Assembly: GCA_963834445.1 (NCBI GenBank)
Contig: CAWIBU010000002.1
Span: 310,001-374,000 of the forward strand
DNA: 64,000 bases
DNA from: PALSA-350 sp963834445
GTDB taxonomy: Bacteria; Acidobacteriota; Terriglobia; Terriglobales; Acidobacteriaceae
Direction of reading: 5' to 3'
Shown: piece by piece, positions 35,044-43,922 of the stretch
Layout: every line of letters starts with the position of its first letter
How positions within the stretch are numbered: the first letter of the stretch is position 1
Notes under the pieces: generated by a model
What the model saw: the letters and a program-made list of their open reading frames with translations, nothing else
Databases searched by the model: none
What the model was told of the DNA's origin: nothing
Made by a program: the position numbers and the translations under genes

Positions 35044-35080
35044 AAAAACACATCGGGGGACGCTTTTGGCGTCCCCCGAT
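35044..35080 (-). terminator. Rho-independent terminator of the 23-residue lysine-rich protein gene
   Basis: A perfect 12-bp stem (ATCGGGGGACGC 35052-35063 and complement 35069-35080) with a 5-base loop lies 25 bases past the stop codon, followed on the minus strand by GTGTTTTT. Confidence 0.85.
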
Positions 35081-35104
35081 TGTGTTGCCTGTTGCGTTGC
35101 GTAA

Positions 35105-35176
35105 TTACTTCTTCTTCGTTGCCTTCTTGGCTGCCTTCTTCGCTGGCTTCTTTGCTACTGCTTTCTTGGTTGCCAT
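35105..35176 (-). CDS. 23-residue lysine-alanine-rich basic protein (histone H1-tail-like)
   Basis: A very short protein, MATKKAVAKK continuing with PAKK and KKATKKK motifs: 11 of 23 residues are Lys and there are no acidic residues. Repeats of the A-K-K type match the C-terminal tails of histone H1 and bacterial H1-like proteins, so nucleic-acid binding is likely, but it has no folded domain. GGGAG lies nine bases before ATG 35176; a consensus promoter and a strong terminator flank it, which argues that it is a real, well-expressed gene. A longer upstream frame would cross the promoter. Confidence 0.72.
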   Translation of the reverse strand: MATKKAVAKKPAKKAAKKATKKK

Positions 35177-35239
35177 TGTTCTATTCTCCCTTTGTCGAGT
35201 CGACATCGAACCTGCAAGAGATTCTTTGCAGTTAACGAA

Positions 35240-35268
35240 TGTATAGAATCCCGCAAAAATAGTGTCAA
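35240..35268 (-). promoter_or_regulatory. Consensus sigma-70 promoter of the lysine-rich protein gene
   Basis: On the minus strand TTGACA (35268-35263), a 17-base spacer and TATACA (35245-35240) lie in AT-rich DNA. Predicted transcription starts near 35233, leaving a leader of about 57 bases. Confidence 0.78.
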
Positions 35269-35343
35269 GAAAAAAATCACATTTGATGAAGATCAATTGA
35301 CTGATTGGAATCGCTGAAGCCAACCTGTGGTTTGGGCGTGCGC

Positions 35344-36108
35344 TCACTTTCCTGCGAGATGGACGCCGTAATGGCGCAACAATACCAGCGCAACACCACT
35401 CACGGAATCATGCCAGGCGTGTGCAATCATTCCCGTGCGCAGCCCTCTCCGCAGCAGCGCGAGCACGCCAAACATCGCGCCGTACGCGGTGATGAGCAAC
35501 ATTCCCGCAATTCCTTCATAGCCGTGCGCGCTGCCAAAAACCAGCGCAGAGAGCAGAACGCCGATCCAGAGTCTATGTCCCATGCGCGCAAATTGCTGCT
35601 GCAGGTAACCGCGGAAGATCAATTCTTCGCAGCAGCCGGCGGAAATGCTGAGCATCAAAAACAGCAACATCTCGACCGGCGTGGTGGGTGCAAGTTTTTG
35701 GGTAACGTCCCCGATCTTTTGCGGGTCGATATGCGATCCGGAGATTTTCACCAGCAGGTCGCCCAGCACCGAGAGGGTCGTCAACGCCACCACCCAGTAG
35801 GCGAGCGCTGCGCCGATATCCGCAAACCAGGCGCGTGACCCGGGCCGCATTTCACCGAGAAGTTGCCGCAACGGAACCTTGCGCAGGTGTAGCCCCCACA
35901 GCACCAGGGCGGCCAGAGCCCACTCATACGCGATGGAGAGACTGTAGTTGGCCACCAGGTGCAGCGGCCGATTGCCAATGGAGTGCAGTTGCCTGACCCC
36001 GGCGATGGAGAGTCCGATGATAAGCAGCACCACCAGCGCGGTGTGCCACCAGGGCGCGAGCAGGGCGGCCGGGGCGCTGGCGGATTGTGGTGGTTCGACG
36101 ATCGTCAT
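35344..36108 (-). CDS. CPBP family intramembrane metalloprotease
   Basis: About 254 residues with roughly seven or eight membrane helices. The Abi/CPBP motifs are present: CEELIFRGYLQQQF (EExxxR), the FGSAHGYEG His motif and HAWHDS near the C-terminus. Bacterial members process or resist membrane peptides; the substrate is unknown. ATG 36108 is preferred; ATG 36162 would give 18 more residues and lie 21 bases from the divergent thiolase start. Confidence 0.82.
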   Translation of the reverse strand: MTIVEPPQSASAPAALLAPWWHTALVVLLIIGLSIAGVRQLHSIGNRPLHLVANYSLSIAYEWALAALVLWGLHLRKVPLRQLLGEMRPGSRAWFADIGAALAYWVVALTTLSVLGDLLVKISGSHIDPQKIGDVTQKLAPTTPVEMLLFLMLSISAGCCEELIFRGYLQQQFARMGHRLWIGVLLSALVFGSAHGYEGIAGMLLITAYGAMFGVLALLRRGLRTGMIAHAWHDSVSGVALVLLRHYGVHLAGK

Positions 36109-36182
36109 GTGATTGCCTGTAAGGGGCGGCTCTTGGTATTGTGTTCCGTTGCTCGGCATCATACAAAGTGAGGCTGCCCGCT

Positions 36183-37367
36183 ATGGAAGATGTAGTCATT
36201 GTCGCCGGAGTGCGTACACCGGTTGGGAAATTTCAGGGCACACTGTCCAATTTTTCTGCTGTGCAACTGGGTTCGCTGGTAGTGCGTGAAGCCCTCAAGC
36301 GCGCGCAGTTGCAGCCCGATGAGGTGGATGAATGCATCATGGGGAACGTTGTCTCCGCGGGGCTGGGACAGAATCCCGCGCGCCAGGCGGCCATCTACGG
36401 CGGTCTTTCTCCCTCGGTCAGCGCGCTGACAATCAACAAGGTTTGCGGCTCGGGCCTGAAGGCGGTGAGCTTGGCAGTGCAGGCCATTCAGACCGGCAAC
36501 GCCGAGATCGTGATCGCTGGTGGCATGGAGTCGATGACCAATGCCCCCTATCTGCTGCCCCAGGGCCGCGCCGGCTTCCGCATGGGGAATGCAACCGTCG
36601 TCGATTCCATGATCCATGACGGGCTGTGGGAGATCTACAACGACTATCACATGGGCATGACCGGGGAGCTGGTCGCCGAAAAGCACGGCATCACCCGCGA
36701 AGAGCAGGATGAGTTCGCGTTGAACTCGCATCGCAAGGCGGCTGCGGCCTGGCACGCAGGGTATTTGCGATCGCAGATTCTGCCCGTCGAAATCCCGGCT
36801 AAGAAAAAAGGTCAGCCCCCCACCCTGTTCGAGCACGACGAATCCGTGCGCGAAGATGCTTCGATCGAGGCACTGCGTGCATTGAAGCCGGCATTCAAGA
36901 AAGATGGAACCGTGACCGCCGGCAATGCACCCGGAGTGAATGATGGAGCAGCCGCGGTGGTGGTGATGTCGGCCGCCCGGGCGGCCGCGCTCGGGCTTAC
37001 GCCCATGGTTCACATCCGCGCCCAGGCGACCAGCGGCATCGATCCCAAGTGGGTGATGCTCGCTCCCGTTTTGGGAATCCAGCGTGTGCTGGCCAAGGCG
37101 GGATGGGCGAAGGAGGAGCCGGAGCTCTATGAATTGAACGAGGCGTTTTCCGTACAGGCGTTGGGCGTGATGAAAGAGGTGGGTCTCGATCCGGCAAAGG
37201 TGAATGTGAATGGTGGCGCGGTGGCGATCGGGCATCCGATTGGCGCCAGTGGCGCCCGCGTTCTGGTGGCATTGATTTATGAGATGATGCGCCGCGATGC
37301 CCATCGCGGCGTGGCGGCGCTTTGTCTAGGCGGCGGCAATTCGGTCGCGATGGCGGTGGAGCGGTAA
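36183..37367 (+). CDS. Acetyl-CoA C-acetyltransferase (thiolase)
   Basis: A 394-residue biosynthetic-type thiolase. The nucleophile Cys lies in KVCGSGLKAV (about 88), His in NGGAVAIGHPIGASGAR (about 348, core GHPIGASGAR) and the second Cys in ALCLGGGNS near 379. ATG 36183 matches the family start (MEDVVIVAGVRTPVGKF). It condenses or cleaves acetoacetyl-CoA. Expressed divergently from the CPBP protease. Confidence 0.93.
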   Translation: MEDVVIVAGVRTPVGKFQGTLSNFSAVQLGSLVVREALKRAQLQPDEVDECIMGNVVSAGLGQNPARQAAIYGGLSPSVSALTINKVCGSGLKAVSLAVQAIQTGNAEIVIAGGMESMTNAPYLLPQGRAGFRMGNATVVDSMIHDGLWEIYNDYHMGMTGELVAEKHGITREEQDEFALNSHRKAAAAWHAGYLRSQILPVEIPAKKKGQPPTLFEHDESVREDASIEALRALKPAFKKDGTVTAGNAPGVNDGAAAVVVMSAARAAALGLTPMVHIRAQATSGIDPKWVMLAPVLGIQRVLAKAGWAKEEPELYELNEAFSVQALGVMKEVGLDPAKVNVNGGAVAIGHPIGASGARVLVALIYEMMRRDAHRGVAALCLGGGNSVAMAVER

Positions 37368-37452
37368 GAGTGCGTTTCAGATGAGTAAGAGTTAATGTTT
37401 CTGGGCGAACCAGCGGCTGTATACTCGCGCCACCGGATCAACTGGAGCCGCC

Positions 37453-39006
37453 ATGCTTTTCAAAGCACTCAGTGCGGCGGTCTACGGCATTGACGCTCAC
37501 ATCATCGATGTAGAAGTCGACTACTCCGGCGTGCGCATGCTCGAGGATCATTTCCACACCGTAGGGCTGCCCGATGCCGCGGTGCGCGAGAGCCGTGACC
37601 GGGTACGCGCTGCCATCAAAAACTCCGGCTTCGACATTCCCCCTACCCAGATCACCATCAACCTGGCGCCCGCCGATTTGAAGAAGGAAGGATCGGGTTT
37701 CGATCTTCCCATGGCGATCGGGATCCTTGGCGCTTACGGAGCGCTGCAGTTGAAGGAGCTCGGTCAGTTCCTGCTGGTAGGGGAGCTGGGTCTTGATGGA
37801 GCGCTGCGCGGTGTTCCGGGTGTGCTGCCGATTGCGGTCGCTGCGCGCGCCCGGGGCATCGCCAACCTGATCCTGCCCGAGCGCAACGCGGCGGAGGCAG
37901 CAGTTGTTGAAGGTTTGAATGTGTATCCGGTGCGCAGCCTGACCCAGGTGCGTGGGCTATTGAACGATGCAGCGAATGGCGGCATTCATGCGCAACCGTT
38001 TCGCGTGGACTCGCAGCTGCTGCTCGGCGAGCACCACTCCTTCGCGCTCGACTTCAAGGATGTACGCGGGCAACAGACGGCGAAGCGCGCGCTCGAGGTA
38101 TCGGCTGCCGGCGGTCATAACATCCTCATGATTGGTCCACCCGGCTCAGGCAAGACGATGCTGGCCAAGCGGCTGCCTTCGATCCTTGCCCCGCTGCAGC
38201 TGGAGGAGGCGCTCGAGACCACCAAGATTCATTCCGTGGCCGGGGTGCTCGATGCCAGGGCGGGGTTGGTGACGCAGCGTCCTTTTCGCGCGCCGCATCA
38301 CTCGATTTCAGACGCGGGGCTGATCGGGGGTGGCAGTATACCCCGGCCTGGTGAAGTCTCACTGGCGCATAATGGCGTGTTGTTTTTGGATGAGCTGCCG
38401 GAGTTTCCCCGGAGTGTGCTGGAGGTGATGCGGCAACCGTTGGAGGATGGTACGGTTACGATCGCGCGCGCCGCGATGTCGCTCAGCTTTCCCGCGCGCT
38501 TCATGCTGGCGGCGGCGATGAATCCCTGCCCGTGTGGCTACTTCAATGACAAGTCGCACGAGTGTATCTGTACGCCGCCCATGATGCAGCGTTACATCTC
38601 AAAAATCTCCGGGCCGCTGCTGGACCGGATCGATATTCATATTGAGGTACCCGCGGTGCAGTATCGGGAGCTGCGTGCGGGAGCGGCCAGCGAGGGTTCA
38701 GCGGAGATTCGCGCGCGAGTGGTGGCTGCGCGCGAGCGGCAGCAGAAGCGCTTTGCGGCGGATCGCATTTTCACTAACGCGCAGATGCATACGCGGCAGA
38801 TTCGCACCTATTGCGAACTTTCTCCCGAAGCCGAGCGCCTGCTGGAGCGCGCGATGCAGCAGCAGGGGCTGAGCGCGCGCGCCCATGACCGCATTCTGAA
38901 GGTAGCCCGCACCATCGCCGATCTGGATGCGCAGCCCTCCATCACAGTAGGCCACATCGCGGAAGCAATTCAGTACCGCACCCTCGACCGCAGCTTCTGG
39001 AGTTGA
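37453..39006 (+). CDS. comM: YifB/ComM family AAA+ helicase-like ATPase (Mg chelatase-like)
   Basis: A 517-residue protein: an N-terminal Lon-protease-like S5 domain (about 1-170), AAA+ core with Walker A GPPGSGKTMLA (about 223-233) and Walker B LFLDELPEF, a Cys cluster CPCGYF...CIC, and the C-terminal Mg_chelatase domain. ComM promotes branch migration during natural transformation. A TATACT at 37420-37425 could be its -10 element. Confidence 0.9.
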   Translation: MLFKALSAAVYGIDAHIIDVEVDYSGVRMLEDHFHTVGLPDAAVRESRDRVRAAIKNSGFDIPPTQITINLAPADLKKEGSGFDLPMAIGILGAYGALQLKELGQFLLVGELGLDGALRGVPGVLPIAVAARARGIANLILPERNAAEAAVVEGLNVYPVRSLTQVRGLLNDAANGGIHAQPFRVDSQLLLGEHHSFALDFKDVRGQQTAKRALEVSAAGGHNILMIGPPGSGKTMLAKRLPSILAPLQLEEALETTKIHSVAGVLDARAGLVTQRPFRAPHHSISDAGLIGGGSIPRPGEVSLAHNGVLFLDELPEFPRSVLEVMRQPLEDGTVTIARAAMSLSFPARFMLAAAMNPCPCGYFNDKSHECICTPPMMQRYISKISGPLLDRIDIHIEVPAVQYRELRAGAASEGSAEIRARVVAARERQQKRFAADRIFTNAQMHTRQIRTYCELSPEAERLLERAMQQQGLSARAHDRILKVARTIADLDAQPSITVGHIAEAIQYRTLDRSFWS

Positions 39007-39246
39007 GGGTGGTGGGGTGACTCCTGCGCGCGGTCGAAAACATTTGCCCGGACAGCAGTTCTCCCAGTCAAGACAACAGCATGGGTTGGCAAGCAAGCAA
39101 GCAGGCAGCAGCACGAGCAGCGGCCGTTCCTCACATTCATCAGTGACGAAACTGCTTGGAAGCGCAGCCCTATCCTTTGTCATCCCGAGGAGCCGACTTG
39201 CCTGGCGGCAAGTTAAGAGAGCAATGAACGCGCAGACCACTTTTAA

Positions 39247-39524
39247 GCCCGTCCATCAAGCAAATTTTCAGGCCCGTTCCCCAAACAAATTTTTAAGCCC
39301 GTCCCTCAAACAAATTTGTCATCCCGACCGTAGCGTAGCGAAGTGGAGGGATCTGCGGTGCGCCTTTCCCACTAGCAATTCTTGAGGAAAACAACCATCC
39401 TCCCCTTTGTCATCCCCACCGAAGTGAAGCGTCGCGAGCTCTTTTGTGGGGCTTTTGTTAGCTGTAAAGGCGCACCGCAGATCCCCTCCGCTACGCTACG
39501 GTCGGGATGACAAATTTGTTTGAA
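39247..39524. repeat. R1 inverted pair preceded by three short tandem fragments
   Basis: The gap 39007-39553 has no convincing gene. Three ~22-base pieces with GCCCGTCC and CAAATTT start at 39247, 39272 and 39297 (period about 25), the last running into a plus R1 copy (39307-39364). A reverse copy at 39469-39524 lacks about nine bases in its middle. A degenerate fragment lies near 39402-39440. Confidence 0.8.
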
Positions 39525-39553
39525 GGTGATCGTTTTCAGCCCGTAAGGTGCGT

Positions 39554-40042
39554 TTAAGCGCGCGTGAGTCCTTCGATGAGTTGCCGGTGCGCAGGGTACT
39601 TGCCGATCAGCTCCGCACGCCTGGCTAATTCGAAATCGGCAAAGTCAAAGCCGGGGGCTACCGTGCAACCGACCAGCGCGAACCCGGTTGGATCTTCGAG
39701 TCGCGCGCCGAACCAGCAGCCGGCTTTCACCACCGCTTGAAACACATCGCCCAGTGGCAACGCAGAAGCATTCCCCCCAGGATCAATCACGTGCACGATC
39801 AAAGTGCTGCCCGCGTAAAAATGCCACACCTCATCCGCGGCGATGCGGTGGAAGGCGGAAAAGTCAGTGCCTGCAAGCAGGAAGTAAATCGCCGTGGAGG
39901 CGGCGCGGTCTCCGTGGAAGGCCGCAGGTAAAGCGCTTTGCGCAATGGTCAGGTCTGCGGTGTAAGTGACCCGATAGTGACCACCCTCGGGATGCGGCTG
40001 CAATCCCAGGCGATCGATCCAGTACTGGGCGTCTTGCTTCAC
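39554..40042 (-). CDS. DUF985 family cupin protein
   Basis: A 162-residue single-domain cupin. LQPHPEGGHYRVTY, STAIYFLL, FHRIAADEVWHFYAG and LVGCTVAPGFDFADFELA are the family features; His residues in the PHPEGGHY and FHRI...WHFY segments could bind metal. Function is unknown. It begins with GTG 40042 overlapping the aroDE stop (GTGA), so it is co-translated with shikimate enzymes. Confidence 0.85.
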   Translation of the reverse strand: MKQDAQYWIDRLGLQPHPEGGHYRVTYTADLTIAQSALPAAFHGDRAASTAIYFLLAGTDFSAFHRIAADEVWHFYAGSTLIVHVIDPGGNASALPLGDVFQAVVKAGCWFGARLEDPTGFALVGCTVAPGFDFADFELARRAELIGKYPAHRQLIEGLTRA

Positions 40043-41580
40043 CCTTGCTGCCGCAAGGCGTGAACGACCACGCGCAGCATCTCGTCTTCAGGAGCACGCT
40101 TGCCCGTCCAAATCTCAAATTGCCGCGCACCCTGCTGCACGAACATTTCTACACCGGTAACCACGGCGATTCCTTTTTGCCGCGCCATCTTGAGCAACGG
40201 CGTATCGACCGGGTTGTAGACGAGATCGAAGACCAGGCGCGCGTTGATCTCTTTCGCTTCCAGAATCTGCTGCGGCTTGACCCCATGCATACCGACCGAG
40301 GTGGCGTTCACAATGACGTCGAAGCTGGTCTTGGCGACCAAATCCCGACGAATGGATTTTGCCTTCGCCTCCCGTGCCAGCTTCTGCGCGGTCTGCGGGG
40401 TACGATTCAGAATCAACACCTCGGCCCCCTTGTTGACCAGGCCGAAAACGGCGGCGCGGGCGGCTCCGCCGGCTCCCAACACCAGCACCTTCGCGCCCGA
40501 TAGATTAAGCCGCTTCTCCAGCGGCCGCACGATGCCGCCCACATCGGTATTGAAACCGTAGAGTTTTCCATCGTGGGCGCGGACGATGGTATTGCAAGCG
40601 CCAATTTGCGCCGAGACTGGATCGGTGTTCTCCAGATGCTTGAGCACCTCCTGCTTGAGCGGCATGGTCACGCTCAAGCCGGAAAGGGGCAGGTCGCGCA
40701 CCAGGGTAAGCAGGTCGGCCAGCTTGCTGGTCTGCAGCGGGAGGTAAACCGCATTGACCGATTCGCGGTGGAACGCCGTGTTTAACATCAAGGGAGAAAG
40801 GGAGTGCTTGATCGGGTTGCCGGCAACGCCATACACGCGCGTCGCTGTGTCAATCTGGCCGATGCGAAAGGTGTCGACCAACGCGCGCGCTGTCATCTGG
40901 CCGGGCGCGGTCTCTTCGCCCTGGGTAGCGGCAGCAAAAGTGAAGACGCTGCCTGCGCGCACCGCCAGCACCCGGCTGATGACCCCCTGGTCGCCCATGC
41001 AGAGGCCCACCATGTTGGCTTTGTCTCCGGTGCGATCGAGAAAGCGCATCATGACCACGTTGTCGCTGAGGGACTTGGCGGTGGAGACGATCTTGATAAA
41101 TTCCGGCTCGAAGGGCCGGATGCGATCGAAGATGCCGTCTAAACCCCGGGTCGTGTGAAAATCGTGCCAGGAAACGATCAGGGCCGTGCCCCGCGCGCGC
41201 AGTTTGTCGAGCTCCGAAGCTTTGATAGCCTCGGCTGTCTCCAGCTCAAGATCTACCAGGTGAAAGCCCGAGGCGCCGGCCTTCTGCAGCACTTCCAATT
41301 CCGTGGCGACCGTTCCTTTGAACTTTCCGCCGTTGGCGGCGCGGCGGCAGGTCGCGATGGCGGTGACCACTGCATTTTCAGAGAGAAATTCCTGCAGATG
41401 TGGCAGCGCGGCCAATGGCTTTTCCAGGTAATCCAGGCGGAATTCCAGGAAGGAGCTGTCGCGCATGGCTTCGGTGGCGCGCTCGATCATCTCGGCGGCC
41501 GTCGCGCCAATGATCGCGACGCACACTTTTCCGATGCGCGCACGTAAGTAATGCTGCGATAGAGATGGTGCAGAATTCAT
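40039..41580 (-). CDS. aroDE: Bifunctional 3-dehydroquinate dehydratase (type I) / shikimate dehydrogenase
   Basis: A 513-residue fusion catalysing steps three and four of the shikimate pathway. The AroD half (about 15-235) has EFRLDYLE, SWHDFHTT with the catalytic His, and FIKIVSTAKS with the Schiff-base Lys. The AroE half (about 245-510) has GNPIKHSLSPLMLN, TMPLKQEV with the catalytic Lys, GACNTIV, and the NADP-binding GAGGAARAA. This fusion is typical of plants and also occurs in some bacteria. Confidence 0.93.
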   Translation of the reverse strand: MNSAPSLSQHYLRARIGKVCVAIIGATAAEMIERATEAMRDSSFLEFRLDYLEKPLAALPHLQEFLSENAVVTAIATCRRAANGGKFKGTVATELEVLQKAGASGFHLVDLELETAEAIKASELDKLRARGTALIVSWHDFHTTRGLDGIFDRIRPFEPEFIKIVSTAKSLSDNVVMMRFLDRTGDKANMVGLCMGDQGVISRVLAVRAGSVFTFAAATQGEETAPGQMTARALVDTFRIGQIDTATRVYGVAGNPIKHSLSPLMLNTAFHRESVNAVYLPLQTSKLADLLTLVRDLPLSGLSVTMPLKQEVLKHLENTDPVSAQIGACNTIVRAHDGKLYGFNTDVGGIVRPLEKRLNLSGAKVLVLGAGGAARAAVFGLVNKGAEVLILNRTPQTAQKLAREAKAKSIRRDLVAKTSFDVIVNATSVGMHGVKPQQILEAKEINARLVFDLVYNPVDTPLLKMARQKGIAVVTGVEMFVQQGARQFEIWTGKRAPEDEMLRVVVHALRQQG

Positions 41581-41595
41581 GGGTACAATCTCGGA

Positions 41596-41624
41596 ATATT
41601 ACCGGCCATATCCGCTGGATGCAA
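41596..41624 (-). promoter_or_regulatory. Candidate sigma-70 promoter of aroDE with a near-leaderless transcript
   Basis: On the minus strand TTGCAT (41624-41619), a 17-base spacer and TAATAT (41601-41596) lie so close to ATG 41580 that the leader would be about eight bases. No Shine-Dalgarno precedes that ATG. Confidence 0.5.
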
Positions 41625-41691
41625 CCTCCGTATTCCATGGCCTCGAAGATAGCCGCCGCATTACCGCTCGGGGTAACCTTAACAGGGGAAG

Positions 41692-41697
41692 AAGGAG
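41692..41697 (+). promoter_or_regulatory. Shine-Dalgarno AAGGAG deciding a TTG start
   Basis: AAGGAG lies five bases before TTG 41703. The upstream in-frame ATGs (41619, 41637) have no such site and overlap the aroDE promoter region. Confidence 0.6.
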
Positions 41698-41702
41698 CGT
41701 CT

Positions 41703-43706
41703 TTGACTTACTCATCAGCGCAGGAAACGACCCGTTTGCATCCGTGGAACGATAGCGGGTACATCGACGCCGCAGGATTGGAGACCTGGGTCCAGGGTCG
41801 CCTGGAGAAACAGCGTCAGCATATCGATGAGCTACTGGCCGTTGCCGGCCCGCGGACGCTGGACAATACGCTGCGCCTCTATGACGATGCCGTGGCCACG
41901 CTGAGCGCGGCAGGCTCCCTCGCATCCCTGCTCGACAGTGTGTATCCCGACAAGGCGGTTCGGGACAAGGCCCGGGAATTGACCCAGACGGTAGCCGAAG
42001 CGGCCACGGCCCTTTCGCTCAACCAGGAGGTCTACCGCGCGCTTGCCGCCATGGATGTCGTGCTGGCCGACCCGGGGACCGCGCACTACGTGGGCCAGAC
42101 GTTGTTGAACTACCGCCTCGCCGGCGTGGATAAGGATGACGCCACCCGTGCCCGCATCCGCGAGCTTTCCGATAAGGCGACGGAGCTGTCTCTGCTGTTC
42201 GCCAAGAATGTGCAGGAAAACGTCAATAGCGTTTCCCTCAAGGATGCTTCTGAGCTCGACGGCTTGCCGGAAGACTACATTCACAACCATCCTGCGGATG
42301 CGCAGGGCGTGATTACCATCACCACCGACTTTCCTGACATGCAACCGGTCATGACCTTCGCCCGCAGCGCCGATCTGCGCCTGCGCATGTTCCGCGCCTA
42401 CAACACGCGCGCCTACCCGGCCAACCGCCAGCTTCTGCTGGACGTACTGGCGGTACGCCACGAGATCGCCAAGATCCTGGGATTTGCTTCCTGGGCCGAT
42501 CTCGCAACTGCCAACCAGATGATGGGGTCGGCGGCCCGATTGAAGAACTTTATTGGGGAGCTGGAACAGGCTTCCCGGGACGGCGCCGAGCGCGAATACG
42601 AGATGGTGCTGGCGTTTGCGCGCAAGCAACAGCCCGGGCTGGCTGCGCTCAAAAGCAGCGATCGCGGCTATTGGTATGAGCAGTTCCGCCGGGAAGCATT
42701 TTCGTTCGACTCGCAGTCTGTCCGCCCTTACTTCCCCTACGATTCGGTGGAGAAGGGAATCCTCGAGACCGCGGCCCGGCTCTTTAACGTCACCTTCGCG
42801 AGAAATAACGACGCCGGCGTCTGGCATCCCCAGGTGAGTGCGTGGGATGTCTTTGACCAGGGCCGCCTGTGCGGCCGGTTCTATCTGGATATGCATCCGC
42901 GCGAAGGCAAGGATAAGTGGTTTAGCGCGGCGCCGTTGATTCCGGGCGTGGAGGGCCGGCAGCTGCCCGAAGTAGCGCTGATCTGCAATTTCCCCGGCGG
43001 CCGGCCAGATGACCCCGGACTGATGCAATATAACGACGTCGTTACCTTCTTCCACGAGTTTGGCCATCTGATGCATGCCATTCTCGGTGGCCGGCAACCC
43101 TGGGCAGGCACCAGCGGGATCGCGACCGAAGGGGATTTTGTCGAAGTGCCTTCGCAGATGCTGGAGGAGTTCTTCCACGACGCCGGGTTGTTAGCGTCGT
43201 TTGCGCGTCACTACCAGACGGCTGAGCCGATTCCCGTGGCGCTGGTGGAAAAGATGAACCGGGCCAGTGCGTTTGGCAGAGCGGATGGGGTGCGCACCCA
43301 GCTGTTCTACACCAGTTACTCGCTTGATGTGCATAACCTGCCGCCAGATACCCTGGACCTCGATGCCCTGCTGGAGGAAGGCTACAAGCGCATGATGCCC
43401 TACGAGTGGGTCGAAGGCAATCGCATGTATGCCAGCTTTTCCCACCTGATCGGCTACACGTCGAACTACTACACCTACATGTTTGACAAGGTGATCGCGC
43501 TCGACTTCTTCGACCAGTTTGATCGCTCGAATTTGCTCGAGGGACCCACGGCAATGCGCTACCGCCGGGCGATTCTTGAGCCGGGCGGCTCCAAACCGGG
43601 CACCCAGCTGATCGAAGACTTTCTTGGCCGCAAACAGCACATGTCGGCGTTTGTGGAGTGGGTCGGCGAAGAATTTGCCCACGCCCCAAAAATATTTTCT
43701 CAATAG
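41703..43706 (+). CDS. M3 family metallopeptidase (thimet oligopeptidase-like)
   Basis: Cytoplasmic zinc oligopeptidase, 667 residues from TTG 41703. The zinc site FFHEFGHLMHAILG is intact, and GRCGRFYLDMHPREGK-type sequence (core FYLDMHPREGKDK) and FVEVPSQMLEEF (third ligand Glu region) follow the usual order. TTG is preferred because AAGGAG is correctly spaced and the next ~46 codons upstream are not protein-like. It cleaves short peptides in peptide turnover. Confidence 0.88.
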   Translation: MTYSSAQETTRLHPWNDSGYIDAAGLETWVQGRLEKQRQHIDELLAVAGPRTLDNTLRLYDDAVATLSAAGSLASLLDSVYPDKAVRDKARELTQTVAEAATALSLNQEVYRALAAMDVVLADPGTAHYVGQTLLNYRLAGVDKDDATRARIRELSDKATELSLLFAKNVQENVNSVSLKDASELDGLPEDYIHNHPADAQGVITITTDFPDMQPVMTFARSADLRLRMFRAYNTRAYPANRQLLLDVLAVRHEIAKILGFASWADLATANQMMGSAARLKNFIGELEQASRDGAEREYEMVLAFARKQQPGLAALKSSDRGYWYEQFRREAFSFDSQSVRPYFPYDSVEKGILETAARLFNVTFARNNDAGVWHPQVSAWDVFDQGRLCGRFYLDMHPREGKDKWFSAAPLIPGVEGRQLPEVALICNFPGGRPDDPGLMQYNDVVTFFHEFGHLMHAILGGRQPWAGTSGIATEGDFVEVPSQMLEEFFHDAGLLASFARHYQTAEPIPVALVEKMNRASAFGRADGVRTQLFYTSYSLDVHNLPPDTLDLDALLEEGYKRMMPYEWVEGNRMYASFSHLIGYTSNYYTYMFDKVIALDFFDQFDRSNLLEGPTAMRYRRAILEPGGSKPGTQLIEDFLGRKQHMSAFVEWVGEEFAHAPKIFSQ

Positions 43707-43862
43707 GACAACTTTGCCCGCAGAAGTGCATCAGAACTTGATAACGACAGAGGCTACTTCAAACGAATCCCGCCTAGGACTGTGTTAAACCTCAATGAAG
43801 CTCCGCCTCGGCGGGCTCTCCTCTTTTCCCTCAGATTACCCTCCCCAATATGCCTCTAGAGC

Positions 43863-43884
43863 GGGCCCGCCGGAAGGCGGGCCC
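43863..43884. terminator. GC hairpin between the M3 peptidase and pgeF genes
   Basis: GGGCCCGCC and GGCGGGCCC pair perfectly around loop GGAA. No T-run follows, so a terminator role is uncertain. Confidence 0.45.
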
Positions 43885-43922
43885 ATGCGCTCCAGCCTAC
43901 TCACCCTTTAAGATAGCGGTGG

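Noticed and set aside
35177..35347. Extension of the lysine-rich protein upstream of 35176
   Set aside because: It runs through the promoter and leader and would not have a ribosome site.
41832..43178. 448-codon minus-strand frame
   Set aside because: Antisense to the M3 peptidase, which shows all catalytic motifs.
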